In this document: positions 7,960 through 15,111 of the stretch, in pieces
How positions within the stretch are numbered: the first letter of the stretch is position 1
Layout: each line of letters begins with the position of its first letter
Source: DASRLE01 sp963825315
Lineage (GTDB): Bacteria > Verrucomicrobiota > Verrucomicrobiia > Limisphaerales > Palsa-1400
Assembly (NCBI GenBank): GCA_963825315.1
Contig: CAWGST010000001.1
Coordinates: 434,001-498,000 of the forward strand
Reading direction: 5' to 3'
Length of the DNA stretch: 64,000 bases
The notes under the pieces: model-generated
What the model was told of the DNA's origin: nothing
Database searches by the model: none
What the model saw: the letters and a program-made list of their open reading frames with translations, nothing else
Program-made: the position numbers and the translations under genes

Positions 7960-9090
7960 TTATGGAAGCGATCGGAGGAATTTAAGAAGCAGCGCGGTGG
8001 CGGCTGCAAGGGATCTTTGCGAAATCCATTCGTCGGCGGTGTGGGCTTGGGCAATATCGCCGGGGCCGAAAACGATGCTGGGAATGCCGGCTTGGGCCAG
8101 GATCGAAGCGTCGCAAAAATAATCCACTCCCGCCGGCCTTTTCTGCCGGGCGGTTTGCAGGAATTTTTGCACGAGCGGCAATCGCGGGTCTGTTTCCATG
8201 GGCAGGCAATGGGAGGATTTATTGCTGGTCAAGGTGGCGCGCAAGCCGTGGCGGCGCAGCCATGCGTTCATTTCGGCGCGAACGGACGACCCGGTCTCGC
8301 CGGGGAGTGTGCGCCGGTCGGCGCCCGCCACGCACAACGCCGGGACGATGTTGGGCTGGGTGCCACCCTGAATGAAGCCGATGTTGATCGTCGGCGCCCC
8401 GAGCAACGGATGCCGCCGCTTCTGCAATTGCCGGGCATAACCGGTTTCAAAAAGATCAACGATTCGGGCCATTTCGTGGACGGCGTTTTTGCCGAGATGG
8501 GGGCAGGAGCCGTGGGCGGCTTTTCCGCGAGTCTCCAGCCGAAGCCACAGGCTGCCTTTGTGGGCCGTGACGATTTGCAGACGGGTCGGTTCGCCGACGA
8601 TGGCCAGGTCCGCCTGGCAACCGCTGGCCGCCAGCGCGCGCGAGCCGGCTTGCGCGTTTTCCTCATCCATCAACCCGGCGAAAACAATTTCCGTCGCGGC
8701 GGGCCGCCGTCCCTGGCGGGCCAGGCGTTTCAAGGCGGTGAGCATGGCGGCGACCGAACCTTTGGCATCGCATGCGCCCCGGCCATAAATGCGGCCATTG
8801 GCGGACCGCGGAACAAACTGCTTATCGGAAACAACGTTCACGGTATCGAGATGCGGAGCCAAAAGGAGCCGTCGTTTGACTTTGCCTGGCGGGGAAAGAG
8901 TCGCCAGCACATTGGATCGTCCCGGCAGAACTTTTTGAAAATGAACATCCAAACCCGCCCTGGCCGCCATGACGGCGATGAAATCGGCCACCCGGCCTTC
9001 CCCGGCGCGGGCATCGTTCAGGGGCAAAAAGGCCGGGTTGACGCTCGGCACCGCGATCAACTCGCGCAACAATTTTTCGGTGTCCGTCAT
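7960..9090 (-). CDS. M20 family amidohydrolase (ArgE/DapE type)
   Basis: A 376-residue zinc-dependent deacylase like acetylornithine deacetylase or succinyl-diaminopimelate desuccinylase. Metal and catalytic residues are visible: LLAPHLDTVNV (His, Asp), GRGACDAKGSVAAM (bridging Asp), AGLMDEENAQAG (catalytic and metal Glu) and, near the end, FGPGDIAQAHTADEW (last His). The substrate cannot be fixed from sequence. I start at MTDTEKLLRELIAVPSV because the family begins there; the frame is open for 80 codons upstream with unlikely composition. It is followed at once by the flippase gene, so the two are probably cotranscribed. Confidence 0.85.
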   Translation of the reverse strand: MTDTEKLLRELIAVPSVNPAFLPLNDARAGEGRVADFIAVMAARAGLDVHFQKVLPGRSNVLATLSPPGKVKRRLLLAPHLDTVNVVSDKQFVPRSANGRIYGRGACDAKGSVAAMLTALKRLARQGRRPAATEIVFAGLMDEENAQAGSRALAASGCQADLAIVGEPTRLQIVTAHKGSLWLRLETRGKAAHGSCPHLGKNAVHEMARIVDLFETGYARQLQKRRHPLLGAPTINIGFIQGGTQPNIVPALCVAGADRRTLPGETGSSVRAEMNAWLRRHGLRATLTSNKSSHCLPMETDPRLPLVQKFLQTARQKRPAGVDYFCDASILAQAGIPSIVFGPGDIAQAHTADEWISQRSLAAATALLLKFLRSLP

Positions 9091-9228
9091 TCGTCCGGCG
9101 ACTTTAGAGGTTAATGGGCAAAGTTGAAAGGAAGGAGATTTCATGGTAGAGTTTTTTTGTGTCCAGAGTGAGGAACACCTGGACGAAGATATCAAACGAC
9201 GTTGAATGAAGACTATCTGGAGAAAACT

Positions 9229-9324
9229 ATGAGCAACCCACGGAAAGCGGCCAAGCCCGAAGATCTCATGGGCGCGCTGGAATGCCATCTTTACCTGGAA
9301 ATGACGCCGACGGAGATGCCGTAG
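9229..9324 (+). CDS. Thirty-one-codon ORF coupled to flavin reductase gene
   Basis: GGAG (9219-9222) sits six bases before an ATG at 9229. The frame encodes MSNPRKAAKPEDLMGALECH and then 11 more residues, ending TEMP, with TAG at 9322-9324. That stop shares its last base with the GTG start of the flavin reductase gene (TAGTG), the classic arrangement for translational coupling. It may be a real small protein, a leader controlling the next gene, or the remnant of a longer gene. Confidence 0.45.
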   Translation: MSNPRKAAKPEDLMGALECHLYLEMTPTEMP

Positions 9325-9860
9325 TGACAAAAAAATCTTTACGATTATCTGAGGTTTACCGTCTGATCGAGCCGGGGCCGGTTGTGATGGTCACAACCGC
9401 CAGCGGCGGGCGGGCGAACATCATGACCATGTCGTGGCACATGATGATTGATTTCGAGCCGCCGATCCTGGCTTGCGTCATCAGCAACCGGAACCACACG
9501 TTTGACATACTGAAGAAAACCAAAGAATGCGTCATCAACATCCCGACGGTGGAATTGGCCAAAAAGGTGGTGGCCTGCGGGAACACATCCGGACGAGATA
9601 TCGATAAGTTTAAAGAGTTCGGTCTTACGCCGTCCGATGCCGCCTGCGTGCAGGCGCCGCTTATCAACGAGTGCTACGCCAATCTTGAATGCAGGGTGAT
9701 CGACACAAAGCTCGCGACACAATACAACATTTTCATCGTTGAGGTGGTCAAAGCGTGGATCGACCGCGCACAAAAGCATCCCCGCACCATCCATCATCAT
9801 GGCTGCGGCACGTTCGTGGTTGACGGCGAAACCATTAAGCTGCCTTCCAGAATGAAATAG
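9324..9860 (+). CDS. Flavin reductase-like FMN-binding protein
   Basis: 178 residues with a split-barrel FMN-binding fold. The signature is PVVMVTTASGGRANIMTMSW followed by EPPILACVISNRNHTFDILK, as in the flavin reductase / HpaC-FMN family. It probably reduces free or bound FMN with NAD(P)H, or acts as a flavin-dependent oxidoreductase. The GTG at 9324 is used; GGAG (9312-9315) is nine bases away and the start overlaps the stop of the preceding short ORF. The C-terminus carries a His cluster (TIHHHGCGTF) that could bind metal. Confidence 0.85.
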   Translation: MTKKSLRLSEVYRLIEPGPVVMVTTASGGRANIMTMSWHMMIDFEPPILACVISNRNHTFDILKKTKECVINIPTVELAKKVVACGNTSGRDIDKFKEFGLTPSDAACVQAPLINECYANLECRVIDTKLATQYNIFIVEVVKAWIDRAQKHPRTIHHHGCGTFVVDGETIKLPSRMK

Positions 9861-9937
9861 CATGGGTGTCTTAAAGCGAACATGGGTCAGTCCCGCGCAG
9901 TTGCATATTTTTATTTCCGAAGATCCGCCTTCGCAGG

Positions 9938-9953
9938 ACTACGGCGCGACAAG
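9938..9953. repeat. Short dispersed repeat, copy 1
   Basis: ACTACGGCGCGACAAG occurs here and at 63059-63074, in both cases next to a CTTCGC/AAGGCGG-type stretch. It lies in the spacer between the flavin reductase and the antitoxin; the other copy contains the stop codon of the acyl-CoA synthetase gene. Confidence 0.5.
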
Positions 9954-10040
9954 GAAAAGCGTTTTCGACTATTTTTGTTTTGAGGTTAAAAATTCTGATT
10001 GGCTATCAAAGCCGAAAAAGTCGCACAAGTTGGACGGGCG

Positions 10041-10064
10041 TCACTTCTTCAACACAACGGTCAT
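10041..10064 (-). pseudogene. Truncated start of a toxin gene after parD
   Basis: An ATG (10062-10064) overlaps the TGA of the ParD-like gene as ATGA, the usual layout of a type II toxin-antitoxin pair. Translation stops after seven residues (MTVVLKK). No ParE/RelE-like frame continues between here and the flavin reductase gene at 9860, so the toxin appears lost. The rest of 9861-10040 holds no gene I can support. Confidence 0.35.
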
Positions 10065-10321
10065 GCCCGGCGTTTGCCAGAGCGGTGGCTCCTTACGAGG
10101 TTGTGAATAAACGCGCGATCTTTTGCCGTCGGCTCACCTTTGCCACCGGACGAATCAACCCCGGCAAAGGCGACCCGCATTTCCTCCATGGATTTGGCCT
10201 CGTGTTCATTCCGCAGCAAACGTAATGCCTCGCGCACAACTTCGCCGGCATCGTCAAATTCGCCTGACTTCACCTGGCTGCTGACAAAATCTTCCAAGGC
10301 GGATGGCAGAGATACTTTCAT
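10061..10321 (-). CDS. ParD-like antitoxin (ribbon-helix-helix), orphan
   Basis: An 86-residue protein beginning MKVSLPSALEDFVSSQVKSG, then GEFDDAGEVVREALRLL. This is the ParD/CopG ribbon-helix-helix DNA-binding domain (about 1-45), followed by a charged tail that would wrap a ParE toxin. The ATG at 10319-10321 is the family start and lies six bases after the possible -10 of a promoter whose -35 is a perfect TTGACA. ParD proteins repress their own promoter. The toxin that should follow is truncated, so this antitoxin is an orphan. Confidence 0.8.
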   Translation of the reverse strand: MKVSLPSALEDFVSSQVKSGEFDDAGEVVREALRLLRNEHEAKSMEEMRVAFAGVDSSGGKGEPTAKDRAFIHNLVRSHRSGKRRA

Positions 10322-10327
10322 TTTATT

Positions 10328-10356
10328 TAATTTGCCGTTAATGCGGTCTTTGTCAA
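10328..10356 (-). promoter_or_regulatory. Promoter of the parD-like gene
   Basis: On the minus strand TTGACA (10351-10356), 17 bp spacer, then a weak AT-only -10 AAATTA (10328-10333), and six bases to the ATG. CCG-N6-CGG in the spacer could be an operator for autoregulation. Confidence 0.45.
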
Positions 10357-10385
10357 CATGCATCCGCCATGAACGCCATCTAAAA

Positions 10386-11720
10386 ATGAAAACAGCCAAC
10401 AGCGGAACAGGGATGCCTTTTGCCCGCTTGCGCATCCACATGACAACCGGCCTGCTGGGTACGACACTCTTTTTCTGCGCTGTTCCACTTCCCGGGCAGA
10501 ATTTGGACGAGGTGGCAAGAATCTACCGGCCCAGGCTTGAGTCCAACCTGACGCAAAACATCATGGCGTTCTGGCATCCGAAAACGATGGATGAAAAATA
10601 CGGCGGTTACATCCTGAACCACGACATCGAAGGAAAACTGAAAGGGAATGCGCCGCTCAAAATGATTGTGACCCAGAGCCGGATGCTGTGGCTTTACTCG
10701 CATTTGGCGCGCGAAGGCTGCGGCGGCAACGGGTATTTGTCCGCGGCGGATTCGGGCTTTCGTTTTCTGAAGGACAAAATGTGGGACCAAAAGAACGGCG
10801 GATTCTACTGGGAAGTGGATGCCACGGGCGAAAAGAAGCTCCTGCGCCGCAAACATCTTTACGGTCAAGCCTTCGGCCTTTATGCGCTGTCCGAGTACTA
10901 TCTGGCTTCGGGAAAACAGGAGGCGCTGGATCTGGCGAACCAGCTTTTCAACGTCATGGAGGCCAGGGCCCACGACAAGACTTATGGCGGCTACCTGGAG
11001 TGGTTCAACGAGGATTGGACGCCCGGTCCGACTACGGGAAACACTTACATGGGCGAGCCGGATCATAAACTGATGAACACCCACCTGCATTTGCTGGAGG
11101 CCCTGACCACCTATTACCGGGCGTCCAAGTCGCCGCTGGCCCGCGAGCGGCTCCTGGAACTGATTGAAATCCAGAGCAACACCGTGCTGCGCAAAGGCCT
11201 GGGCGCCTGCACCGACAAGTATCTGCGCAATTGGGAACCGGTCCTCACCGGCCGCTACGCCCGCGTCTCCTACGGCCATGATTTGGAGAACATCTGGCTG
11301 CTCAACGACGCCTGCGACGCCGCGGGCATTTCAAATTATCCCCTGCTTGACCTGTACCGTTCCTTGTACGATTACGCGCTGAAATATGGCTTTGACCAGG
11401 TGCGGGGCGGTTTCTTCAATACCGGCGCCTTCAATCAGCCCGCTTCCGATCTGGGCAAAAGTTGGTGGGTGCAGGCCGAGGCCTGTGTCGCCTCCCTTTA
11501 CATGTATCGCCTGACGCATGAGGCCAGGGACCTGCAAGTCTTTGAAAAGACCTGCGACTGGATTGATCAACATCAGACCGATTGGAAAAATGGCGAGTGG
11601 TTTGAAATGGTTCATCCCGACGGCAGCGCCACGGGCGACAAGGCGCAGATTTGGAAGAGCGGCTATCACAATGGCAGGGCCATGATGGAGTGCCTGGCCA
11701 TTCTCAAGGAGCAAAAGTGA
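10386..11720 (+). CDS. Exported AGE-family sugar 2-epimerase
   Basis: This 444-residue (alpha/alpha)6-barrel protein belongs to the N-acylglucosamine / cellobiose 2-epimerase superfamily. Typical motifs are WHPKTMDEKYGGYILNHD, KMIVTQSRMLWLYS, YGQAFGLYALSEYY, MNTHLHLLEALT and the His in VSYGHDLENIWLL. It would convert the reducing-end glucose of a disaccharide, or an amino sugar, to its C2 epimer. A hydrophobic segment MTTGLLGTTLFFCAVPLPGQ (from 10440) indicates export, unlike the cytoplasmic enzymes. The start could be 10386 or 10440. A GH94 phosphorylase 44 kb away could act on the same sugars. Confidence 0.85.
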   Translation: MKTANSGTGMPFARLRIHMTTGLLGTTLFFCAVPLPGQNLDEVARIYRPRLESNLTQNIMAFWHPKTMDEKYGGYILNHDIEGKLKGNAPLKMIVTQSRMLWLYSHLAREGCGGNGYLSAADSGFRFLKDKMWDQKNGGFYWEVDATGEKKLLRRKHLYGQAFGLYALSEYYLASGKQEALDLANQLFNVMEARAHDKTYGGYLEWFNEDWTPGPTTGNTYMGEPDHKLMNTHLHLLEALTTYYRASKSPLARERLLELIEIQSNTVLRKGLGACTDKYLRNWEPVLTGRYARVSYGHDLENIWLLNDACDAAGISNYPLLDLYRSLYDYALKYGFDQVRGGFFNTGAFNQPASDLGKSWWVQAEACVASLYMYRLTHEARDLQVFEKTCDWIDQHQTDWKNGEWFEMVHPDGSATGDKAQIWKSGYHNGRAMMECLAILKEQK

Positions 11721-11773
11721 AACCGCGAAATTGGGCTGGCAATTGACCGGGCGGAGTCGTAGCATTGGGCCGA

Positions 11774-12496
11774 ATGGCCAAACTCATCTTTGACATCGAA
11801 ACCTCGGGCTTGCCGCTGGAACAATTCGATGCGGTGCAGCAGGAGTATTTGTTTCGCGAGGCGGAAAATTTGCCCGACCCCGCGGCTCGCGCGGCGCGAC
11901 GGCAGGAAATTCATCGGCAGTTCAGCCTCTGGCCTCTGACGGGTCAGGTGGTGTGCGTCGCCATGCTCAATGCGGATAGTCTCCGGGGCAAAGTCCTGTT
12001 CCTGGCGGACGATGCCGGGCAGCAGGAGGGGCATCCAGGGGGAGTGGTGGAATTCATGCCGTGCGCGGATGAGGGGGAGTTGCTGACCGAGTTTTGGGAG
12101 GTGGCGGAGCATTATGATTCCGTCGTCACCTTCAACGGACGGGGTTTCGATGTGCCGTTTCTTTATTTGCGGTCGGCGGTGCTGAAGGTGGACGTATCGC
12201 GCAAAGATTGGCTGGGCTACCGTTTCCAAATAGAACCGCATTGCGATCTGCTGGAACAATTGACCTTTTACAACATCAGCGGGCGCGACGGGGCGGCGCG
12301 GCGATTCAACCTCGATTTTTACTGCAAGGCGTTTGGCATCGAATCCCCAAAAAGTCACGGGGTCACCGGGATGGATATTGGGCGAATGGTGGCGGAGGGG
12401 AAAGGCCGTGAGATAGGGGAGTATTGCCTGGGGGACGTTCAGGCGACGCTGGCGCTGTACAGGATTTGGCAAGAGCGGCTGGCGGCTGTAAAATGA
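11774..12496 (+). CDS. RNase H-fold 3'-5' exonuclease-like protein (YprB type)
   Basis: 240 residues with a DEDD-type nuclease core. The first acidic pair is KLIFDIETSG (about 3-12), the second motif is VVTFNGRGFDVPFLYLR and the third is EYCLGDVQATLALYRIW near the C-terminus. This matches the predicted RNase H-like YprB family, probably a single-strand exonuclease acting in DNA or RNA turnover. The frame opens three codons earlier at a TTG (11765); the ATG at 11774 is preferred. It stands alone, followed by the MITE-like repeat. Confidence 0.8.
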   Translation: MAKLIFDIETSGLPLEQFDAVQQEYLFREAENLPDPAARAARRQEIHRQFSLWPLTGQVVCVAMLNADSLRGKVLFLADDAGQQEGHPGGVVEFMPCADEGELLTEFWEVAEHYDSVVTFNGRGFDVPFLYLRSAVLKVDVSRKDWLGYRFQIEPHCDLLEQLTFYNISGRDGAARRFNLDFYCKAFGIESPKSHGVTGMDIGRMVAEGKGREIGEYCLGDVQATLALYRIWQERLAAVK

Positions 12497-12522
12497 AGAG
12501 CGGAAGGCTGAAGGATAAAGGC

Positions 12523-12675
12523 TAGAGCGGTTTAAGAAATGACGTAGCCGTCTCGACTGGTCAAACGACATTGTTTGAGAGAGGAATGGTAGGGTGGCGC
12601 TGCTGCGCCGCCGAGGCCGCGCAGCAGCGCGGCCCTACCTTGCAATGCGGCTACAGTTTTCGTGAAACCGCTCTA
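12523..12675. repeat. MITE-like palindromic repeat, copy B
   Basis: It begins TAGAGCGGTTTAAGAAATG and ends CGTGAAACCGCTCTA, so the outer 11 bases (TAGAGCGGTTT) pair perfectly, and both ends finish in TA. GTAGCC/GGCTAC inner arms are kept as in copy A (154-282). The core differs but again holds a long GC-rich hairpin (GTAGGGTGGCGCTGCTG against CAGCAGCGCGGCCCTAC). It fills the spacer between the nuclease and the phosphorylase genes. Confidence 0.75.
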
Positions 12676-12695
12676 AAGTAAAATGAAACGCGATT

Positions 12696-13478
12696 ATGAC
12701 GAATAACAGCAATGAATCCGGACCGGTGGGCCGACTGGCGAAGCAAGCTTCGCTGGCGTGGAAGGCTTTCCTGACGCGCCGCCACGGTTGCGGGCCGGTG
12801 GGCCGTCTGGCCAAACCGCCGGTTGATTTGCTGGTCTGCTTTGCGGTTGAAGAGGAGATGAAGTTTTTTGCGCCGCATCGCTCCGGCGGGGGCCTGCCCT
12901 TGGCCGCCACCGTCCAGGTTTGGATGACGGGGATAGGCCGCAAGAATGCGGCGGTAAACCTGCGCGAGGCCATCGCCCGCGTGCGGCCCGAACGGGTCAT
13001 CACGGCCGGATTCGCCGGGGGATTAAACCCGGAGTTGAAGTTTGGGACGGTGGTTTATGAGCAGGATTTTGACGCGGGCTTCGGGCCGGAGTTGGAGGAT
13101 TTGGGAGCGGTGCCGGCCAAATTCCACTGCCATCGCCGCGTTGCCATCACCGCGGAGGAAAAGGCGGCGCTGTGGAGAGAGACCGGGGCGGACGCGGTGG
13201 AAATGGAATCCTCGGTCATCCGCACCATTTGCCGGGAGTTTCACATTCCCAGCGCGACGATCCGCGTCATTTCCGACGACGCGACGCAGGACCTGCCGCT
13301 GGATTTCAATGCGCTGATGACCTCGGAAGACAGGATCAATTACCTGAAGCTGCTGGGCGCGGTGTTGAGCCGGCCGGGCCGGATTCCAAAGCTGATCGAG
13401 TTCCAACAGCAGACCCTGGGCGCGGCGCGCAAGTTGGGCGCGGTGTTGGAGGAATTATTGCGGGCGGAGCGGTGTTGA
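12696..13478 (+). CDS. Nucleoside phosphorylase-like protein (HpnG/MTAN type)
   Basis: 260 residues. From about residue 42 it follows the PNP/UDP phosphorylase fold: VDLLVCFAVEEEMKFF, the glycine-rich VITAGFAGGLNPELKFG, and the purine/ribose-binding ADAVEMESSVIRTICREF with RVISDDA. Relatives include MTA/SAH nucleosidase, futalosine hydrolase and HpnG, which removes adenine from adenosylhopane. HpnG is favoured by the nearby HpnK and HpnD genes, but this is inference. The first ~41 residues look non-native: GPVGRLAK occurs twice and the DNA there is repeat-like. The start is therefore uncertain. Confidence 0.75.
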   Translation: MTNNSNESGPVGRLAKQASLAWKAFLTRRHGCGPVGRLAKPPVDLLVCFAVEEEMKFFAPHRSGGGLPLAATVQVWMTGIGRKNAAVNLREAIARVRPERVITAGFAGGLNPELKFGTVVYEQDFDAGFGPELEDLGAVPAKFHCHRRVAITAEEKAALWRETGADAVEMESSVIRTICREFHIPSATIRVISDDATQDLPLDFNALMTSEDRINYLKLLGAVLSRPGRIPKLIEFQQQTLGAARKLGAVLEELLRAERC

Positions 13479-13892
13479 AGCGGCGGCGGGGGGCGGCGCG
13501 TCTGGTTTTTTGGCGGCTTCACTGTAGCTGATCAGGAAGGCTCCCACCGCGATAAGCAGCACTCCGGCCCAGCGCCCGGGGCTGACTTGTTCGTGAAGGA
13601 GAAATTGGGCGGCCAGGGTGGTGACAATAAAACCGAGGGAAGTCAAAGGCCAGACAAAGCTGACATCGCGGATGGACAACATATAAAGCAACGCGCCATA
13701 GAAAAGGGCTTCGAGAGCGGTGCCAAGAAGAATTTTGCCATTGCAGGCGCCGTCCTTGATGACCCGGGCGATTTGACCGGGCGGGAGATTTCCGTCGCGC
13801 GCGTGGATTTCCTTGAGGCCGCCGCTGAGAATGGCGATGCCGATGGATTCAATAATGGCGGCGACGATCAGGATGAGTAGAATTTTAGTCAT
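13455..13892 (-). CDS. Small DMT/EamA-like transporter subunit
   Basis: A 145-residue membrane protein with four hydrophobic helices (about 3-23, 50-72, 76-96 and 104-123), the size and pattern of half-size drug/metabolite transporters such as EmrE or the EamA half-domain. It probably works as a dimer in the inner membrane, with unknown substrate. It starts 3 bp after the HpnK-like gene on the same strand, so the two form an operon; carriers of this type are found beside HpnK in other hopanoid gene sets, as far as I recall. The last 24 bp overlap the phosphorylase gene tail to tail. Confidence 0.75.
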   Translation of the reverse strand: MTKILLILIVAAIIESIGIAILSGGLKEIHARDGNLPPGQIARVIKDGACNGKILLGTALEALFYGALLYMLSIRDVSFVWPLTSLGFIVTTLAAQFLLHEQVSPGRWAGVLLIAVGAFLISYSEAAKKPDAPPPAAASTPLRPQ

Positions 13893-13895
13893 GAT

Positions 13896-14729
13896 TCACA
13901 AGTCCTGGCAACGGATCAACTGGATGCCCAGTTGCCGCACCAAGGCGCGGGTTGAGGGGTTAACAAGCGCATCAAATTCGTTCTTAAATTGATCGAGAGA
14001 GGGATGGGAGTAAAGCTCGGAATCTCCCGGAGGCAGGAGGGGCAGAAGCTTGGTGACATAGCCGGCATCCACGCGGGCGTTCTGCAACAGCCCGAATACG
14101 AACCTGGCATGACGGATGTTGTGCCGCGCCAAAACAGGCCGGGCTTGGGCGGAAAGAAGGCCATAGACGGCGGCGTGGCTGAGGCGATAGAACCAGCGGC
14201 CGGAGGCGAGCCGGGCGTTCAAAAGGAACGGGTCCCGGGTCAAACGCATGGCGCGGACGCCCCACGGCCCGGCGTTGTCACAGAGAATCTTGAAAACGGA
14301 GGGATGCAAGTGCAGGTGCAAATGGCCGTTGACATGGTCGAGGGGCAGGGCGGAGGCGCGGAATTTTTCGAATTGGGCCGCGATTTCATCGCGCAATTGC
14401 GCCCGGCATGCGGCCATGAAAAAATAACGGAATCCGGCGGCGACCGGGTGGTTGGAGAATTGAGATTGAGCATTGACAAGGTTGGGAATGGCGGACGGCG
14501 GCAGCGCGGACCGTCCGCAAACCAGGGCCAGATGCAGACCGACGCCCAGGCCCGGATTCTGGCGCGCCAGGGCGACCGCTTCGCCGGCGGCCGGTTCATT
14601 GACCATGAGGCTGGCGGTGGTGAGGATGCCTTCGCGATGGGCGCGGATGACCGCCTGGTTGATGGCATGGGAACGGCCGAAATCGTCCGCGTTGACGATC
14701 AGGCGGCGTCTGGGTTCAGGGGATGCCAT
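13896..14729 (-). CDS. hpnK: HpnK-like YdjC family carbohydrate deacetylase
   Basis: A 277-residue YdjC-superfamily metal-dependent deacetylase. The start RRLIVNADDFGRSHAINQAV holds the Asp pair; VGLHLALVCG and DHVNGHLHLHLHP carry the metal-binding histidines. The pattern GILTTASLMVNEPAAGEAVA is typical of the hopanoid-associated branch HpnK, thought to deacetylate N-acetylglucosaminyl-hopanoid intermediates. It is followed by the EamA-like gene. The start codon directly abuts a perfect 30-bp inverted repeat (14730-14827) that would fold in the leader of its mRNA. Confidence 0.8.
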   Translation of the reverse strand: MASPEPRRRLIVNADDFGRSHAINQAVIRAHREGILTTASLMVNEPAAGEAVALARQNPGLGVGLHLALVCGRSALPPSAIPNLVNAQSQFSNHPVAAGFRYFFMAACRAQLRDEIAAQFEKFRASALPLDHVNGHLHLHLHPSVFKILCDNAGPWGVRAMRLTRDPFLLNARLASGRWFYRLSHAAVYGLLSAQARPVLARHNIRHARFVFGLLQNARVDAGYVTKLLPLLPPGDSELYSHPSLDQFKNEFDALVNPSTRALVRQLGIQLIRCQDL

Positions 14730-14827
14730 ACGATTGAGAATTGGCCATTGAAAATCTGTTATTGGTCATCTGAACGATGTTCTTTACATGACAGATGACA
14801 GATTTTCAATGGCCAATTCTCAATCGT
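14730..14827. repeat. Perfect 30-bp inverted repeat in the hpnK upstream region
   Basis: Positions 14730-14759 are the exact reverse complement of 14798-14827, with 38 bp between. The inner part is also partly palindromic (GTCATCTG against CAGATGAC). It begins at the base before the hpnK start codon and ends 19 bp before the -35 of the gene on the other strand. It could be a small insertion sequence remnant, a hairpin controlling hpnK translation, or a shield between divergent units. Confidence 0.8.
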
Positions 14828-14845
14828 GTTTCCAATCAAGGCCTC

Positions 14846-14874
14846 TTGACAACAGGCGGCTTTGGTGGGATTAT
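14846..14874 (+). promoter_or_regulatory. Strong promoter of the small gene at 14881, leaderless type
   Basis: A perfect TTGACA (14846-14851), exactly 17 bp, then GATTAT (14869-14874) and six bases to the ATG at 14881. Transcription would start on the start codon. Confidence 0.7.
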
Positions 14875-14880
14875 CCCATT

Positions 14881-15111
14881 ATGAAATTGGTGGCTGATGA
14901 TCGAAGCCGGATTGCGAGCACCGTCTTGTTCAAACCCCGTGCGGTTTATGATGCTGAAAAAGGCGCTGATGGCCGCATTGTCCTGGTTGAACTGGTGGCT
15001 GCTGAAGTGCCCACAGTCAAGCCGCGCCGCATAAATGGACGCTTGCGCGGTGCGGATGTTGTTTTGAGTCCCACGACAGTGGCGGCGGCCGTTCGATCGG
15101 ACAGAGATTAG
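14881..15111 (+). CDS. Small conserved-type hypothetical protein
   Basis: A 76-residue protein, MKLVADDRSRIASTVLFKPR at the start and then AVYDAEKGADGRIVLVELVA. It is short, mixed beta-like and charged, similar in style to small AbrB-like or antitoxin-like proteins seen beside toxins, but I cannot assign a family. The ATG is fixed by the strong promoter whose start point would fall on it. No partner gene follows: 15112-16048 has no supported coding region. Confidence 0.6.
   Translation: MKLVADDRSRIASTVLFKPRAVYDAEKGADGRIVLVELVAAEVPTVKPRRINGRLRGADVVLSPTTVAAAVRSDRD

Noticed and set aside
9862..10110. Plus-strand frame of 82 codons between flavin reductase and antitoxin
   Set aside because: It lies antisense to the antitoxin end and the toxin remnant and contains a dispersed repeat; no domain or ribosome site.
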